Positions 41,342 to 49,532 of a stretch of DNA of 64,000 bases are shown one piece after another. Made by a program: the position numbers and the translations under genes. Each line of letters starts with the position of its first letter. The first letter of the stretch is position 1. Source of the DNA: an uncultured Clostridia bacterium. Lineage in GTDB: Bacteria > Bacillota > Clostridia > Christensenellales > CAG-138. Location of the stretch: the NCBI GenBank assembly GCA_934633985.1, contig CAKTYU010000005.1, positions 97,483 to 161,482 of the forward strand, written 5' to 3'. Under the pieces are notes generated by a model. It saw only the letters and a program-made list of their open reading frames with translations. It was not told the origin of the DNA and ran no database searches.

Positions 41342-42313
41342 ATGAAGAAATGTTCTGTCGGCGGTCAGGCCGTTATGGAGGGCGTGATGATGAAGGCCCC
41401 CGGCGGCATCGCCATGGCGGTCAGGGACGCAAAGGGCCGCATAATATTGGATTATAAAGAATATACCACAAGGGCGAAAAAGGGTACCTTCCTCGGCCTC
41501 CCCATAGTGCGGGGCGTGGTGGCCTTCGTGGAGAGCCTCACCATAGGCATGGGCACCCTTACGAAATCCGCCGAGCTCATAGGCGAGCCCATAGACGAGG
41601 AGCCCACAAAATTCGAAAAGTGGCTGTCGGAAAAGCTGGGCAAGTCGGTGGAAAAGGTTGTAATGGGCCTTGCGGTGATACTGGCCGTGGCGCTGTCCGT
41701 AGGCCTGTTCTTCCTGCTTCCCCAGTTTATAAGCAGCCTTATTTTTCGCGGCAGCGCCGCCGCCTCCGCCACCAAGTGCCTTGTCGAGGGGCTGGTGCGC
41801 CTTTGCGTATTTATATGCTACATACTCTTCTGCGCCAGCGTCAAGGATATAAAGCGGGTGTTCATGTACCACGGGGCGGAGCATAAGACAATAGCCTGCT
41901 ATGAGGCGGACGACCCCCTCACCCCGGAAAACGCCATGAAGCACAGCCGCCTCCACCCCCGTTGCGGCACAAACTACCTTTTCCTCGTTATGGCGGTATC
42001 CATAGTGTTCTTCGCCGTGGTGGGCTGGAACGAGAGCCTATGGCTCCGCCTCCTTTCCCGCATAGTCTTTCTTCCCCTTGTGGCGGGTATAAGCTACGAG
42101 GTGCTGAAGCTCGCCGCGAAGTACGAAAACATCTTCACAAAGATAATCCGCGCCCCCGGCATGGCGCTCCAGTACATCACTACCAAGGAGCCCACCGAGG
42201 ACATGCTGGAGGTAGCCATAGCCTCCTTCAAGCTTGCCATGTCGGATCCGAAGGACGCCATGGAGCTGGTAAGGAAAAACCGCGAGGAAACGGCGGATAA
42301 GGCGGAAGCATGA
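41342..42313 (+). CDS. yqhQ: YqhQ / DUF1385 membrane protein
   Basis: 323 aa from the ATG at 41342 (GGAAGGAG upstream). Family start KKCSVGGQAVMEGVMMKAP, a following hydrophilic part, paired membrane helices (about 100-160), the conserved MYHGAEHKTIACYE and HPRCGTNYLFLV, and two further helices. Widespread in Bacillota beside prfA/prmC; function not established, though a metal or lipid role has been suggested for the fold. Confidence 0.9.
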   Translation: MKKCSVGGQAVMEGVMMKAPGGIAMAVRDAKGRIILDYKEYTTRAKKGTFLGLPIVRGVVAFVESLTIGMGTLTKSAELIGEPIDEEPTKFEKWLSEKLGKSVEKVVMGLAVILAVALSVGLFFLLPQFISSLIFRGSAAASATKCLVEGLVRLCVFICYILFCASVKDIKRVFMYHGAEHKTIACYEADDPLTPENAMKHSRLHPRCGTNYLFLVMAVSIVFFAVVGWNESLWLRLLSRIVFLPLVAGISYEVLKLAAKYENIFTKIIRAPGMALQYITTKEPTEDMLEVAIASFKLAMSDPKDAMELVRKNREETADKAEA

Positions 42314-43101
42314 CCGCGCTGGAATACGCAGACAGGCTGCTTTCCCCCGTTACTGAGGAGCATAAAGCAGAGGCGCGGATAATTATATCCGAGCTTACCG
42401 CCCTGCCCATAGGGCGCATAAATATAGAAGCCCCTCCCCTCTCCGCCGGGCTGAAGGCCGAGATCGAAAGCATTGCAAAAAGGCGGGCGCAGGGCGAGCC
42501 CCTTCAATATATACTGGGCAAATGGGAATTTATGGGGCTGCCCTTTTATACAAGGCACTGCGCGCTGATACCCCGTCAGGATACCGAGACCCTCTGCGAG
42601 GAGGCGCTCAAAATAAACGGAAGGGGAAAAACGCTCCTCGATCTCTGCTGCGGCACCGGCTGCATAGGTGTATCGCTGGCAAAGCTTGGGGGCTTTGAGG
42701 TGACCTTTGCCGATATAAGCCCGGACTGCCTTGCGCTTACCCGGGAAAACGCCGCCCTCAACGGCGTATCGGGCAAATTCCTGCTGACGGACATGTTCTC
42801 TGATATATCCGATAGCTTCGACCTTATCTGCGTAAACCCGCCCTACATACCCACCTCGGAGCTTGCCTCATTGCAGGCCGAGGTGAAGCGGGAGCCGGTG
42901 CTTGCGCTGGACGGCGGCGCGGACGGGCTGGACTTTTACCGCCGCATCGCCCGGGATTATGCTGCCCACCTGAACCCCGGCGGCACGCTGCTCATGGAGG
43001 TGGGCGCGGGGCAGGCGGAGGACGTGGCGGCGATGTTCCCGAAAGCGGAGATAATAAAGGATATTTGCGGAATAGAAAGGGTGGTGGCGGTGAGAGGATG
43101 A
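42310..43101 (+). CDS. prmC: peptide chain release factor N5-glutamine methyltransferase
   Basis: 263 aa. Methylates the GGQ glutamine of RF1/RF2. SAM motif LLDLCCGTGCIGVSLAK, target motif VNPPYIP, and an N-terminal helical domain ending in PLQYILGKWEFMGL. It overlaps yqhQ by four nt. Its substrate gene prfA is two genes downstream. Confidence 0.95.
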   Translation: MTALEYADRLLSPVTEEHKAEARIIISELTALPIGRINIEAPPLSAGLKAEIESIAKRRAQGEPLQYILGKWEFMGLPFYTRHCALIPRQDTETLCEEALKINGRGKTLLDLCCGTGCIGVSLAKLGGFEVTFADISPDCLALTRENAALNGVSGKFLLTDMFSDISDSFDLICVNPPYIPTSELASLQAEVKREPVLALDGGADGLDFYRRIARDYAAHLNPGGTLLMEVGAGQAEDVAAMFPKAEIIKDICGIERVVAVRG

Positions 43102-44360
43102 AAAGGCTTTTACCTATCGCGCTTTCGATGATGCTCCTCACCGGCTGCGCCGTGGGCGCGGCGCTTCCGGCGGAGCCGGAGATAACGCCCTCCCCTTCAC
43201 CCACTTTCTCCCCCTCGCCTTCCCCATCCCCCTCGCCGGAGCCGGAGGTGTATCGGGCCAGCGTGGGCATAGTGGGGGACATACTGATGATGACGAGCCA
43301 GATACAGGGGGTGAAAACCGCCGAAGGGTACGACTTCAGGCCCAGCTTTTACGCCATGGAGCCCCTGTTCTCCTCCGTGGATATAATGGCGGGCAACTTC
43401 GAATGCACCCTTGCGGGGGAGGCAGCGGGTTATACCCAAAGGCGACCCGCCGCGCCGCCACCAACCGAGGATGACCCCAACCCCAAGCAGCCCTACCAGA
43501 CCTTCAATGCGCCGGACGAGCTTGCGGCGGATCTAAGGGCAGTCGGGTTCGACCTGCTCACCACCGCCAACAACCACTGCCTGGACAGGGGCAAGGAGGG
43601 GCTTTTCCGCACGATAGAGACGCTTAGAGCCGCCGGGCTTGCCCAGACCGGGACGTATTTGAGCGAGGAGGAGCGGGACGCCCCCTGCATAATGACGGCG
43701 GGCGGCATCACCTTCGGATTTGTCGCCATGACCGAGAGCGTGAACAGCTATGACGCAAGGCTGGGGGGCGACGGCTGGGCCGTGGGGCGGGTATCCCAGC
43801 GGGAGCGCATACAAGGTGAGATAAAGGCCTGCAGGAGCGCCGGCGCGGAGGTGGTGATAGCCTTCCCCCACTGGGGCGAGCAGTATATGGACAGCCCGGT
43901 CAGGCGGCAGAGGGAATACGCCCAAACGCTTGCGGACTGGGGCGCCGACGCTGTGATAGGCAGCCACCCCCACTGCGCCGAGCCCTTTGAATGGATAACG
44001 GCGGAGGACGGGCGCAGGGTACCCGTAGCCTACTCCATGAGCAACTTCATATCCAACATGGCGGGGCAGAATACCGAGTACGGCCTGTTTCTGCGGCTGG
44101 ATGTGAAAAAGGACGGGGGCGGCGTAAGCATCGAGATGAGCTACCTGCCCACCGCCTGCATAATACAGAAGGCCGGCGGCAGGCGGCTGCATCAGCCCAT
44201 ACCCTGCTGGGCGGAGGAAGCAAAGCGCACCGGCGTTGAGCCGCTGAGCGAGGGCGAGCTGAAAAAGACCCAAAGGGCATTCGACCACGTTGTGAAAATA
44301 TGCGGCCTTGAGGACGCAGGGCTTATAGAATGGACGGAGGAATATGATAAACAAGCTTAA
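43098..44360 (+). CDS. CapA/PgsA-like lipoprotein (PGA_cap metallophosphatase family)
   Basis: 420 aa. Lipoprotein signal with LLTGC (Cys16 near residue 17), a Pro/Ser linker, then the PGA_cap domain: VGIVGDILM, AGNFECTLAG, LTTANNHCLDRG, AFPHWGEQY and VIGSHPHCAEPFE. Calcineurin-like phosphoesterase fold, related to polyglutamate capsule proteins, acting outside the membrane. It overlaps prmC by four nt and prfA by 17 nt, so it is embedded in the translation-termination operon. No capsule synthesis genes are nearby. Confidence 0.85.
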   Translation: MKRLLPIALSMMLLTGCAVGAALPAEPEITPSPSPTFSPSPSPSPSPEPEVYRASVGIVGDILMMTSQIQGVKTAEGYDFRPSFYAMEPLFSSVDIMAGNFECTLAGEAAGYTQRRPAAPPPTEDDPNPKQPYQTFNAPDELAADLRAVGFDLLTTANNHCLDRGKEGLFRTIETLRAAGLAQTGTYLSEEERDAPCIMTAGGITFGFVAMTESVNSYDARLGGDGWAVGRVSQRERIQGEIKACRSAGAEVVIAFPHWGEQYMDSPVRRQREYAQTLADWGADAVIGSHPHCAEPFEWITAEDGRRVPVAYSMSNFISNMAGQNTEYGLFLRLDVKKDGGGVSIEMSYLPTACIIQKAGGRRLHQPIPCWAEEAKRTGVEPLSEGELKKTQRAFDHVVKICGLEDAGLIEWTEEYDKQA

Positions 44361-45414
44361 CGCACTGAAAAGACGCTACGAGGAGCTGACCGCAGCCCTC
44401 TCAGCCCCAGACGCAATGAACGATCAGGCCGCCTGGCGGGAGATGGTAAAGGAGCACAGCCAGCTTGAGGAGATAGTGGCCGCCTTTGACGAGTACACCG
44501 CCGCGCAGCAGGCGGAAGCGGACTGCAAGGCCATGCTGGAGGAGCACCTCGACCCCGAGATGAAGGAAATGGTGCACATGGAGATGGCTGAGCTTGCGGA
44601 AAAGCAGCGGAAGCTCATAGAAGATATGAAGATAATGCTGCTGCCCAAGGACCCCAACGACGAGAAAAACGTAATATTGGAAATACGCGCAGGCATAGGC
44701 GGCGACGAGGCGGCGCTCTTCGGCGCGGATCTGCTGCGCATGTACCAGCGCTACGCAGAGCGCCACGGCTATAAAATGGAATACATGAACGAAAACACCA
44801 CCGAGGCAGGGGGCGTAAAGGAAGTAGTGCTTAACATCATAGGCAGGGGCGCCTATTCAAGGCTCAAGTTCGAGAGCGGCGTTCACCGCGTCCAGCGCGT
44901 GCCGGAGACGGAATCCCAGGGCCGCATACACACCAGCGCGGCCACGGTGGCGGTAATGCCGGAGGCTGAGGATGTGGAGGTGGAGATAGACCCAAAGGAC
45001 CTTCAGATAGACACCTACCGCTCAGGCGGCGCGGGCGGACAGCACGTAAACAAGACGGAATCCGCCATACGCATCACCCATATACCCACCGGCATAGTGG
45101 TCCAGTGCCAGGACGAGCGCAGCCAGCACAAGAACAAGGACAAGGCCATGAAGGTGCTCAAGTCCCGCATATACGAGCATTTCCTCAAGGAAAAGGAGAG
45201 CGCGGAGGCCTCCGCCCGCCGCAGCATGGTGGGCAGCGGCGACCGCAGCGAGCGCATACGCACCTACAACTTCCCCCAGGGCCGGGTGACGGACCACAGG
45301 ATAAACATGACCCTCTACCGGCTGGAGGCCTTCCTTGACGGGGACATGGACGAGATGATAGACGCGCTGATACTTGCGGAGCGCACAGCCCAGCTCACCG
45401 GGGAGGCGGAATAA
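44344..45414 (+). CDS. prfA: peptide chain release factor 1
   Basis: 356 aa. Reads UAA and UAG. RF1-type PxT spelling in VQRVPETESQGRIHTS, catalytic GGQ in SGGAGGQHVNKTESA. ATG at 44344 preceded by GGAGG and inside the end of the capA-like gene. Confidence 0.97.
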   Translation: MINKLNALKRRYEELTAALSAPDAMNDQAAWREMVKEHSQLEEIVAAFDEYTAAQQAEADCKAMLEEHLDPEMKEMVHMEMAELAEKQRKLIEDMKIMLLPKDPNDEKNVILEIRAGIGGDEAALFGADLLRMYQRYAERHGYKMEYMNENTTEAGGVKEVVLNIIGRGAYSRLKFESGVHRVQRVPETESQGRIHTSAATVAVMPEAEDVEVEIDPKDLQIDTYRSGGAGGQHVNKTESAIRITHIPTGIVVQCQDERSQHKNKDKAMKVLKSRIYEHFLKEKESAEASARRSMVGSGDRSERIRTYNFPQGRVTDHRINMTLYRLEAFLDGDMDEMIDALILAERTAQLTGEAE

Positions 45415-46452
45415 TTGGAGACTCGGTACTTCAATGCCGTCAAACAGCCCGAGGCAGGCACAAAGCTGGGAGGCAGCGTAATACGCTCAGGGGGCCTGGT
45501 GGCCTTCCCTACCGAGACGGTATACGGCCTCGGCGCCAACGGCCTTGACGGTGAGGCGGTAAATAAAATATTCGAGGCCAAGGGCCGGCCCAACGACAAC
45601 CCGCTGATACTGCATATCGCAAAAAAGAGCGACCTGAAGGATCTGTGGAAGTCGGTTCCGGAAAGGGCAAGGCTGCTGATGGACGAGTTCTGGCCCGGGC
45701 CGCTGACCATGGTATACCTGAAAAGCAGCAGGGTGCCGGAGGAAGTCACGGGGGGTCTTGACACCGTCGCCGTGCGGATGCCCGACAACAGGACGGCGCT
45801 GGCCCTCATACGCGCTGCGGGGGTGCCCATAGCCGCACCCAGCGCAAACCTTTCCGGCAAGCCCTCCCCCACCGCCGCGGAGCACGTGGCGGCGGACATG
45901 GACGGGAAAATAGACGTGATAATAGACGGGGGCCCCTGCGCCATAGGCGTGGAGTCCACCGTGCTGTCCCTCATGGGGGATACCGCCACGATACTCCGCC
46001 CCGGCGGTATTACCCGGGAAATGCTGGAGGCGGTAATAGGCCCGGTGAGGCTTTCCCCGGCGGTGCTGGCCCCTTTGGGTGAGGGGGAAAGGCCCGCCTC
46101 CCCCGGCATGAAGTACAGGCATTACGCCCCGGACGCCGAGGTTATAGTGGGCACGGGTGCGCTGCCCAACATGGCGGCAAAGCTCATAGCCGAGTACGAC
46201 AGGCGGGAGGCGGAGGGGCTGCGCTGCATAATTTTTGCAACGGAGGAAACTCGCCGCTTCTACCGCGGCAAAAGGTATGCTATAATAGGCGAGAGAAAAG
46301 ACCCCATAACCCTCTGCGAGAATTTATTCGCGCAGCTTCGCGCCTGCGAGGGGGAGGCGGACGTCATACTCTGCGAGGCCACGCCGGAGACAAGCCTTGG
46401 CCTTGCGTACATGAACCGGCTGCTCAGGAGCGCCGGGTTCAAGACTATATAA
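45415..46452 (+). CDS. tsaC: L-threonylcarbamoyladenylate synthase (Sua5 type)
   Basis: 345 aa from a TTG directly after the prfA stop (GGAGG eight nt upstream). First step of t6A37 tRNA modification. YrdC domain: VAFPTETVYGLGANG, KGRPNDNPLILHI, SANLSGKPSPT; then the linker SPGMKYRHYAP and a C-terminal Sua5 domain. Corresponds to Bacillus ywlC and lies in the same prfA-ywlC-rpiB-upp order. Confidence 0.95.
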   Translation: METRYFNAVKQPEAGTKLGGSVIRSGGLVAFPTETVYGLGANGLDGEAVNKIFEAKGRPNDNPLILHIAKKSDLKDLWKSVPERARLLMDEFWPGPLTMVYLKSSRVPEEVTGGLDTVAVRMPDNRTALALIRAAGVPIAAPSANLSGKPSPTAAEHVAADMDGKIDVIIDGGPCAIGVESTVLSLMGDTATILRPGGITREMLEAVIGPVRLSPAVLAPLGEGERPASPGMKYRHYAPDAEVIVGTGALPNMAAKLIAEYDRREAEGLRCIIFATEETRRFYRGKRYAIIGERKDPITLCENLFAQLRACEGEADVILCEATPETSLGLAYMNRLLRSAGFKTI

Positions 46453-46472
46453 GCACAAAAAAGGAGCCTGCA

Positions 46473-46913
46473 ATGAAGATCGCCATAGCCGCCGACCACG
46501 GCGGATACAAGCTGAAGGAAGAGCTGATACCCTACATCGAGGAGCTGGGACATTCCGTGGCCGACCTCGGCACCAATACCGCCGACAGCGTGGATTACCC
46601 GGATTACGCCGCCGCCTGCGGGAGGGAGGTAGTTTCCAAAAGGGCGGATATGGGCATCGTTATATGCGGCACGGGCATAGGCATATCCATCGCCGCCAAC
46701 AAGATAAAGGGCGTAAGGTGCGCCCTCTGCACAGACCCTGTTATGGCGCGGCTCACCCGGGAGCACAACGACGCCAACATGCTGGCCATGGGCGCCCGCA
46801 TAATAGGCGGCGAGCTTGCAAGGGGCATAGTCAGGGCATTTCTCGAGACCGGCTTTTCCAACGGGCAAAGGCATATTAAAAGGATAAAAAAGATATCCGA
46901 ATTAGAGGGATAA
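46473..46913 (+). CDS. rpiB: ribose-5-phosphate isomerase B
   Basis: 146 aa. RpiB/LacAB fold: IAADHGGYKLKEEL, active-site Cys in ICGTGIGISIAANK, and REHNDANMLAMGARI. Interconverts ribose-5-P and ribulose-5-P. Twenty nt after tsaC with its own AAGGAG. Confidence 0.95.
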   Translation: MKIAIAADHGGYKLKEELIPYIEELGHSVADLGTNTADSVDYPDYAAACGREVVSKRADMGIVICGTGIGISIAANKIKGVRCALCTDPVMARLTREHNDANMLAMGARIIGGELARGIVRAFLETGFSNGQRHIKRIKKISELEG

Positions 46914-46975
46914 AAATAAAAACCCGGTTTTATTCAAAATACCAACCTACAAACCGAAAGGAGCAACATACTAAA

Positions 46976-47605
46976 ATGGGCAAACTCGTCGTAATCGATC
47001 ATCCTCTGGTGCAGCATAAGCTGACCCTGCTAAGGGATAAGGCCACCGGCACAAAGGAGTTCCGGGCCTTGGTGGAGGAGCTGGCGACGCTGCTGGCATA
47101 CGAGGCCACAAGGGACCTGCAGCTTGAGGACACAACGGTGGAGACCCCCGTGGCATTGGCCCACACAAAGGTGCTGGCAGGCAAGAAGCTGGCCATAATC
47201 CCCATACTCCGGGCAGGCCTGGGCATGGTGGACGGCATGATGAACCTCATACCCGCCGCAAAGGTGGGGCATATCGGCCTCTATCGCGACCCCGAGACCC
47301 TCATGCCAGTGGACTACTACTGCAAGCTCCCCTCCGATATATCCGAGAGGGATATAATAATAGTAGACCCCATGCTGGCCACCGGCGGCAGCGCCAACGC
47401 CGGCATAGACGTGGTAAAGCGTGCGGGCGGCAAGAACGTCAAGCTGGTCAACCTCATAGCCGCGCCGGAGGGCATAGAGGCGGTGCAGAAGGCCCACCCC
47501 GACGTGGACATTTTCGTGGCCCACGTGGACGAGCGCCTCAACGACCACGGCTACATAGTGCCGGGCCTTGGCGACGCGGGCGACAGATTATTCGGTACAA
47601 AATAA
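46976..47605 (+). CDS. upp: uracil phosphoribosyltransferase
   Basis: 209 aa. Salvages uracil to UMP. PRPP-binding DPMLATGGSANAGIDVVKRAG, hood segment IPILRAGLGMVDG, and C-terminal GDAGDRLFGT. Complete and typical. The preceding 62-bp gap holds AAGGAG and a small CCGG-centred inverted repeat. Confidence 0.97.
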   Translation: MGKLVVIDHPLVQHKLTLLRDKATGTKEFRALVEELATLLAYEATRDLQLEDTTVETPVALAHTKVLAGKKLAIIPILRAGLGMVDGMMNLIPAAKVGHIGLYRDPETLMPVDYYCKLPSDISERDIIIVDPMLATGGSANAGIDVVKRAGGKNVKLVNLIAAPEGIEAVQKAHPDVDIFVAHVDERLNDHGYIVPGLGDAGDRLFGTK

Positions 47606-47658
47606 AGCCCCTTGGGCAGCTTCAATTCTTGACTTATTCTTAACTTAGGAGAAACCTT

Positions 47659-48942
47659 ATGACGAAAAGGACACGGCTGAGGCTGGCGGCGCTGGCCATT
47701 GCGATGCTCACGGCGCTGCCCCTTTCCCCCGCACTGGCGGAGGGCTACACCCCCTACCCCGCGCCCAAGACGGCGATATCCGAGGACGGCACCATATACC
47801 TCCGGGCTGCGCCCACCGGCGACACCGAGGAGGCGGCGAAGCTGAAGCACATGGAGGGCAAGCCGGTAAAGGTGCTGGGCGAGGACAGGTCCGGCAAGTA
47901 CCTCTACATAGAATACGACGGCAGGCAGGGCTTTGTGCGGGCAAAGGACTTCGAGCTTACGGACAAGGCCGCCCCCACCCCTACCCCCACCCCCTTTGCC
48001 GGCGGGCCTAACGTAAGCTACTATTACGGCGCGGCCAAGACCGGCACGGCCAGGGACAGCGCCATATACATGCGCACCTCGCCGGAGATACCCGCGCCCC
48101 CCGCCGATACCGACTCCAACGTGGCCAGGAAGATAAAAAAGGCCAAGGGCGCCTCCTTTGCGCTGTTAGGTGAGTCCGGCGACTGGTACTATGCGGAGTA
48201 CGGCGGCGTTAAGGGCTTCGTAAAGAAGGCGGATTTTGCCCTGCAGGACGCAGCCGCCCCTACCCCGACCCCCGCCGCCGGGAGCAGCGGCTCTGGCAAG
48301 CTGAACCGGGGCACCAGCGGCTCCACCGAGGTGGGCCACGGCGCCGCCAGCGAAAAGTGGGGCAGGATAAAGATACCCGGCTCCGGCACCTACACCATAT
48401 ATGGCAACTACACCAACAGCGCGGGCACCAAATACTACTACGCCGCCGAGAACCTCAAGGGGCATTACGAATACGTACATACCCTCACCGCCAAGGGCTC
48501 CCAGGTACATTCCATACTGGGGCATAACGTGCGGGGCAAGGGCAAGTACTTCCACAAGCTGCACCACGTTCAGAACGCCCTCATAGGCAAGGGCAGGTGC
48601 GAGGGCTGCGGCGGCTCCTGCGGCGGCAGCAGGACCACAAAGATAACCATGGAGCTGGACGGGTATAAGACCTGGGACATAATGTGCCTTTACGAGATCG
48701 GCCCAAACCAGAGCACCGGCATACTCGCCTATAACGCCAGGCCCTGGGGAACCAGCGCCTCCAGCTATGTCAGCACCCAGCTGAGCTACGCCGCGGACAA
48801 GGCCAACAAGGGCTGGGTAAACCCGAACGTGAGCTTCAGCGACGGCGGCAAGTACGCCATGCTCATAACCTGCGGCGACAAGTTCGAGAGTAGCAGCAAC
48901 GCCACCAGCAAGCTGTACGTGCTGCTGAAGGCCCGTGATTGA
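47659..48942 (+). CDS. secreted SH3-domain / sortase-B-like protein (paralog 2)
   Basis: 427 aa. Signal peptide ending SPALA (27). Two bacterial SH3 domains (about 32-97 and 112-196) separated by a PTPTPTP linker, then a sortase-B-like domain (235-427) aligned to paralog 1: ILGHN (His289), YFHKLHHVQNALIG, CxxCxxxC (314, 317, 321), WDIMCLYEIG, YAMLITCGD (Cys405) and SKLYVLLK (Lys418 where sortases have Arg). No membrane anchor. AGGAG precedes the ATG. It sits between upp and the V-ATPase operon. Confidence 0.75.
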   Translation: MTKRTRLRLAALAIAMLTALPLSPALAEGYTPYPAPKTAISEDGTIYLRAAPTGDTEEAAKLKHMEGKPVKVLGEDRSGKYLYIEYDGRQGFVRAKDFELTDKAAPTPTPTPFAGGPNVSYYYGAAKTGTARDSAIYMRTSPEIPAPPADTDSNVARKIKKAKGASFALLGESGDWYYAEYGGVKGFVKKADFALQDAAAPTPTPAAGSSGSGKLNRGTSGSTEVGHGAASEKWGRIKIPGSGTYTIYGNYTNSAGTKYYYAAENLKGHYEYVHTLTAKGSQVHSILGHNVRGKGKYFHKLHHVQNALIGKGRCEGCGGSCGGSRTTKITMELDGYKTWDIMCLYEIGPNQSTGILAYNARPWGTSASSYVSTQLSYAADKANKGWVNPNVSFSDGGKYAMLITCGDKFESSSNATSKLYVLLKARD

Positions 48943-48957
48943 CGCATTTTAGACGAG

Positions 48958-48990
48958 GAAGCGGTTTTATGGCCGCTTCTTCGGAGTTTT
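48958..48990 (+). terminator. probable terminator after paralog 2
   Basis: GAAGCGG, loop of eight, CCGCTTC, then TTCGGAGTTTTT. Moderate T tract. Confidence 0.5.
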
Positions 48991-49062
48991 TGGGAAAAAA
49001 TGCAACAGCGCGGTTCATAAGCTGCATTTGTGGTTTTTATAACAAAACGCATAAAATGCCTA

Positions 49063-49091
49063 TTGCGGATTTTGAGTTTATAAGATAAAAT
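49063..49091 (+). promoter_or_regulatory. promoter of the V-ATPase operon
   Basis: TTGCGG (49063-49068), 17-bp spacer, TAAAAT (49086-49091), about 120 nt upstream of the first gene. Confidence 0.65.
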
Positions 49092-49220
49092 AATATACAG
49101 CTTATAAATTCGGAAGTTTACATTTTTAATCGTGATCACCGCCCTTTACGGCGTCTTAACAAGGTTATTAAAGCTGACGCTTTTTAATATATAAATTATA
49201 TGAAAAGGAGGTATGATGCA

Positions 49221-49532
49221 TTGCCGACAATTATCGAAAGCATCACAAAGGCCGAGGCTGCGGGCGCTGAGCTTAAAAAGCAGGCCGCCGCAAGGGCCAA
49301 GGAAATAATCGACGATGCGGAGGCGCGCCGGGAGCAGGCCCTTAAGGAGGCCCATGAAGAGGGGCGCGCCGAAATACAGCGTGCAAGGGACGAGGCCGAA
49401 AGGCGGGGCGCCCTGATAGCCGATGAGCTGGCTGCCAAGGCGGATGAGGACGCCGAGCAGGGATGCAGGGCCGCCGAGCAAAAGCTGCACGCCGCCGCGG
49501 AATACATCGTGAAAGAGGTAGTCAAGGCATGA
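49221..49532 (+). CDS. V-type ATPase subunit G/H-like peripheral stalk protein
   Basis: 103 aa from a TTG at 49221, nine nt after AGGAGG; an ATG at 49200 overlaps that ribosome binding site and is unlikely. Almost entirely Ala/Glu/Arg/Lys-rich coiled coil (AAGAELKKQAAARAKEIIDD), the pattern of AhaH/NtpG-type stalk subunits that pair with subunit E. First gene of the operon. Confidence 0.75.
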   Translation: MPTIIESITKAEAAGAELKKQAAARAKEIIDDAEARREQALKEAHEEGRAEIQRARDEAERRGALIADELAAKADEDAEQGCRAAEQKLHAAAEYIVKEVVKA

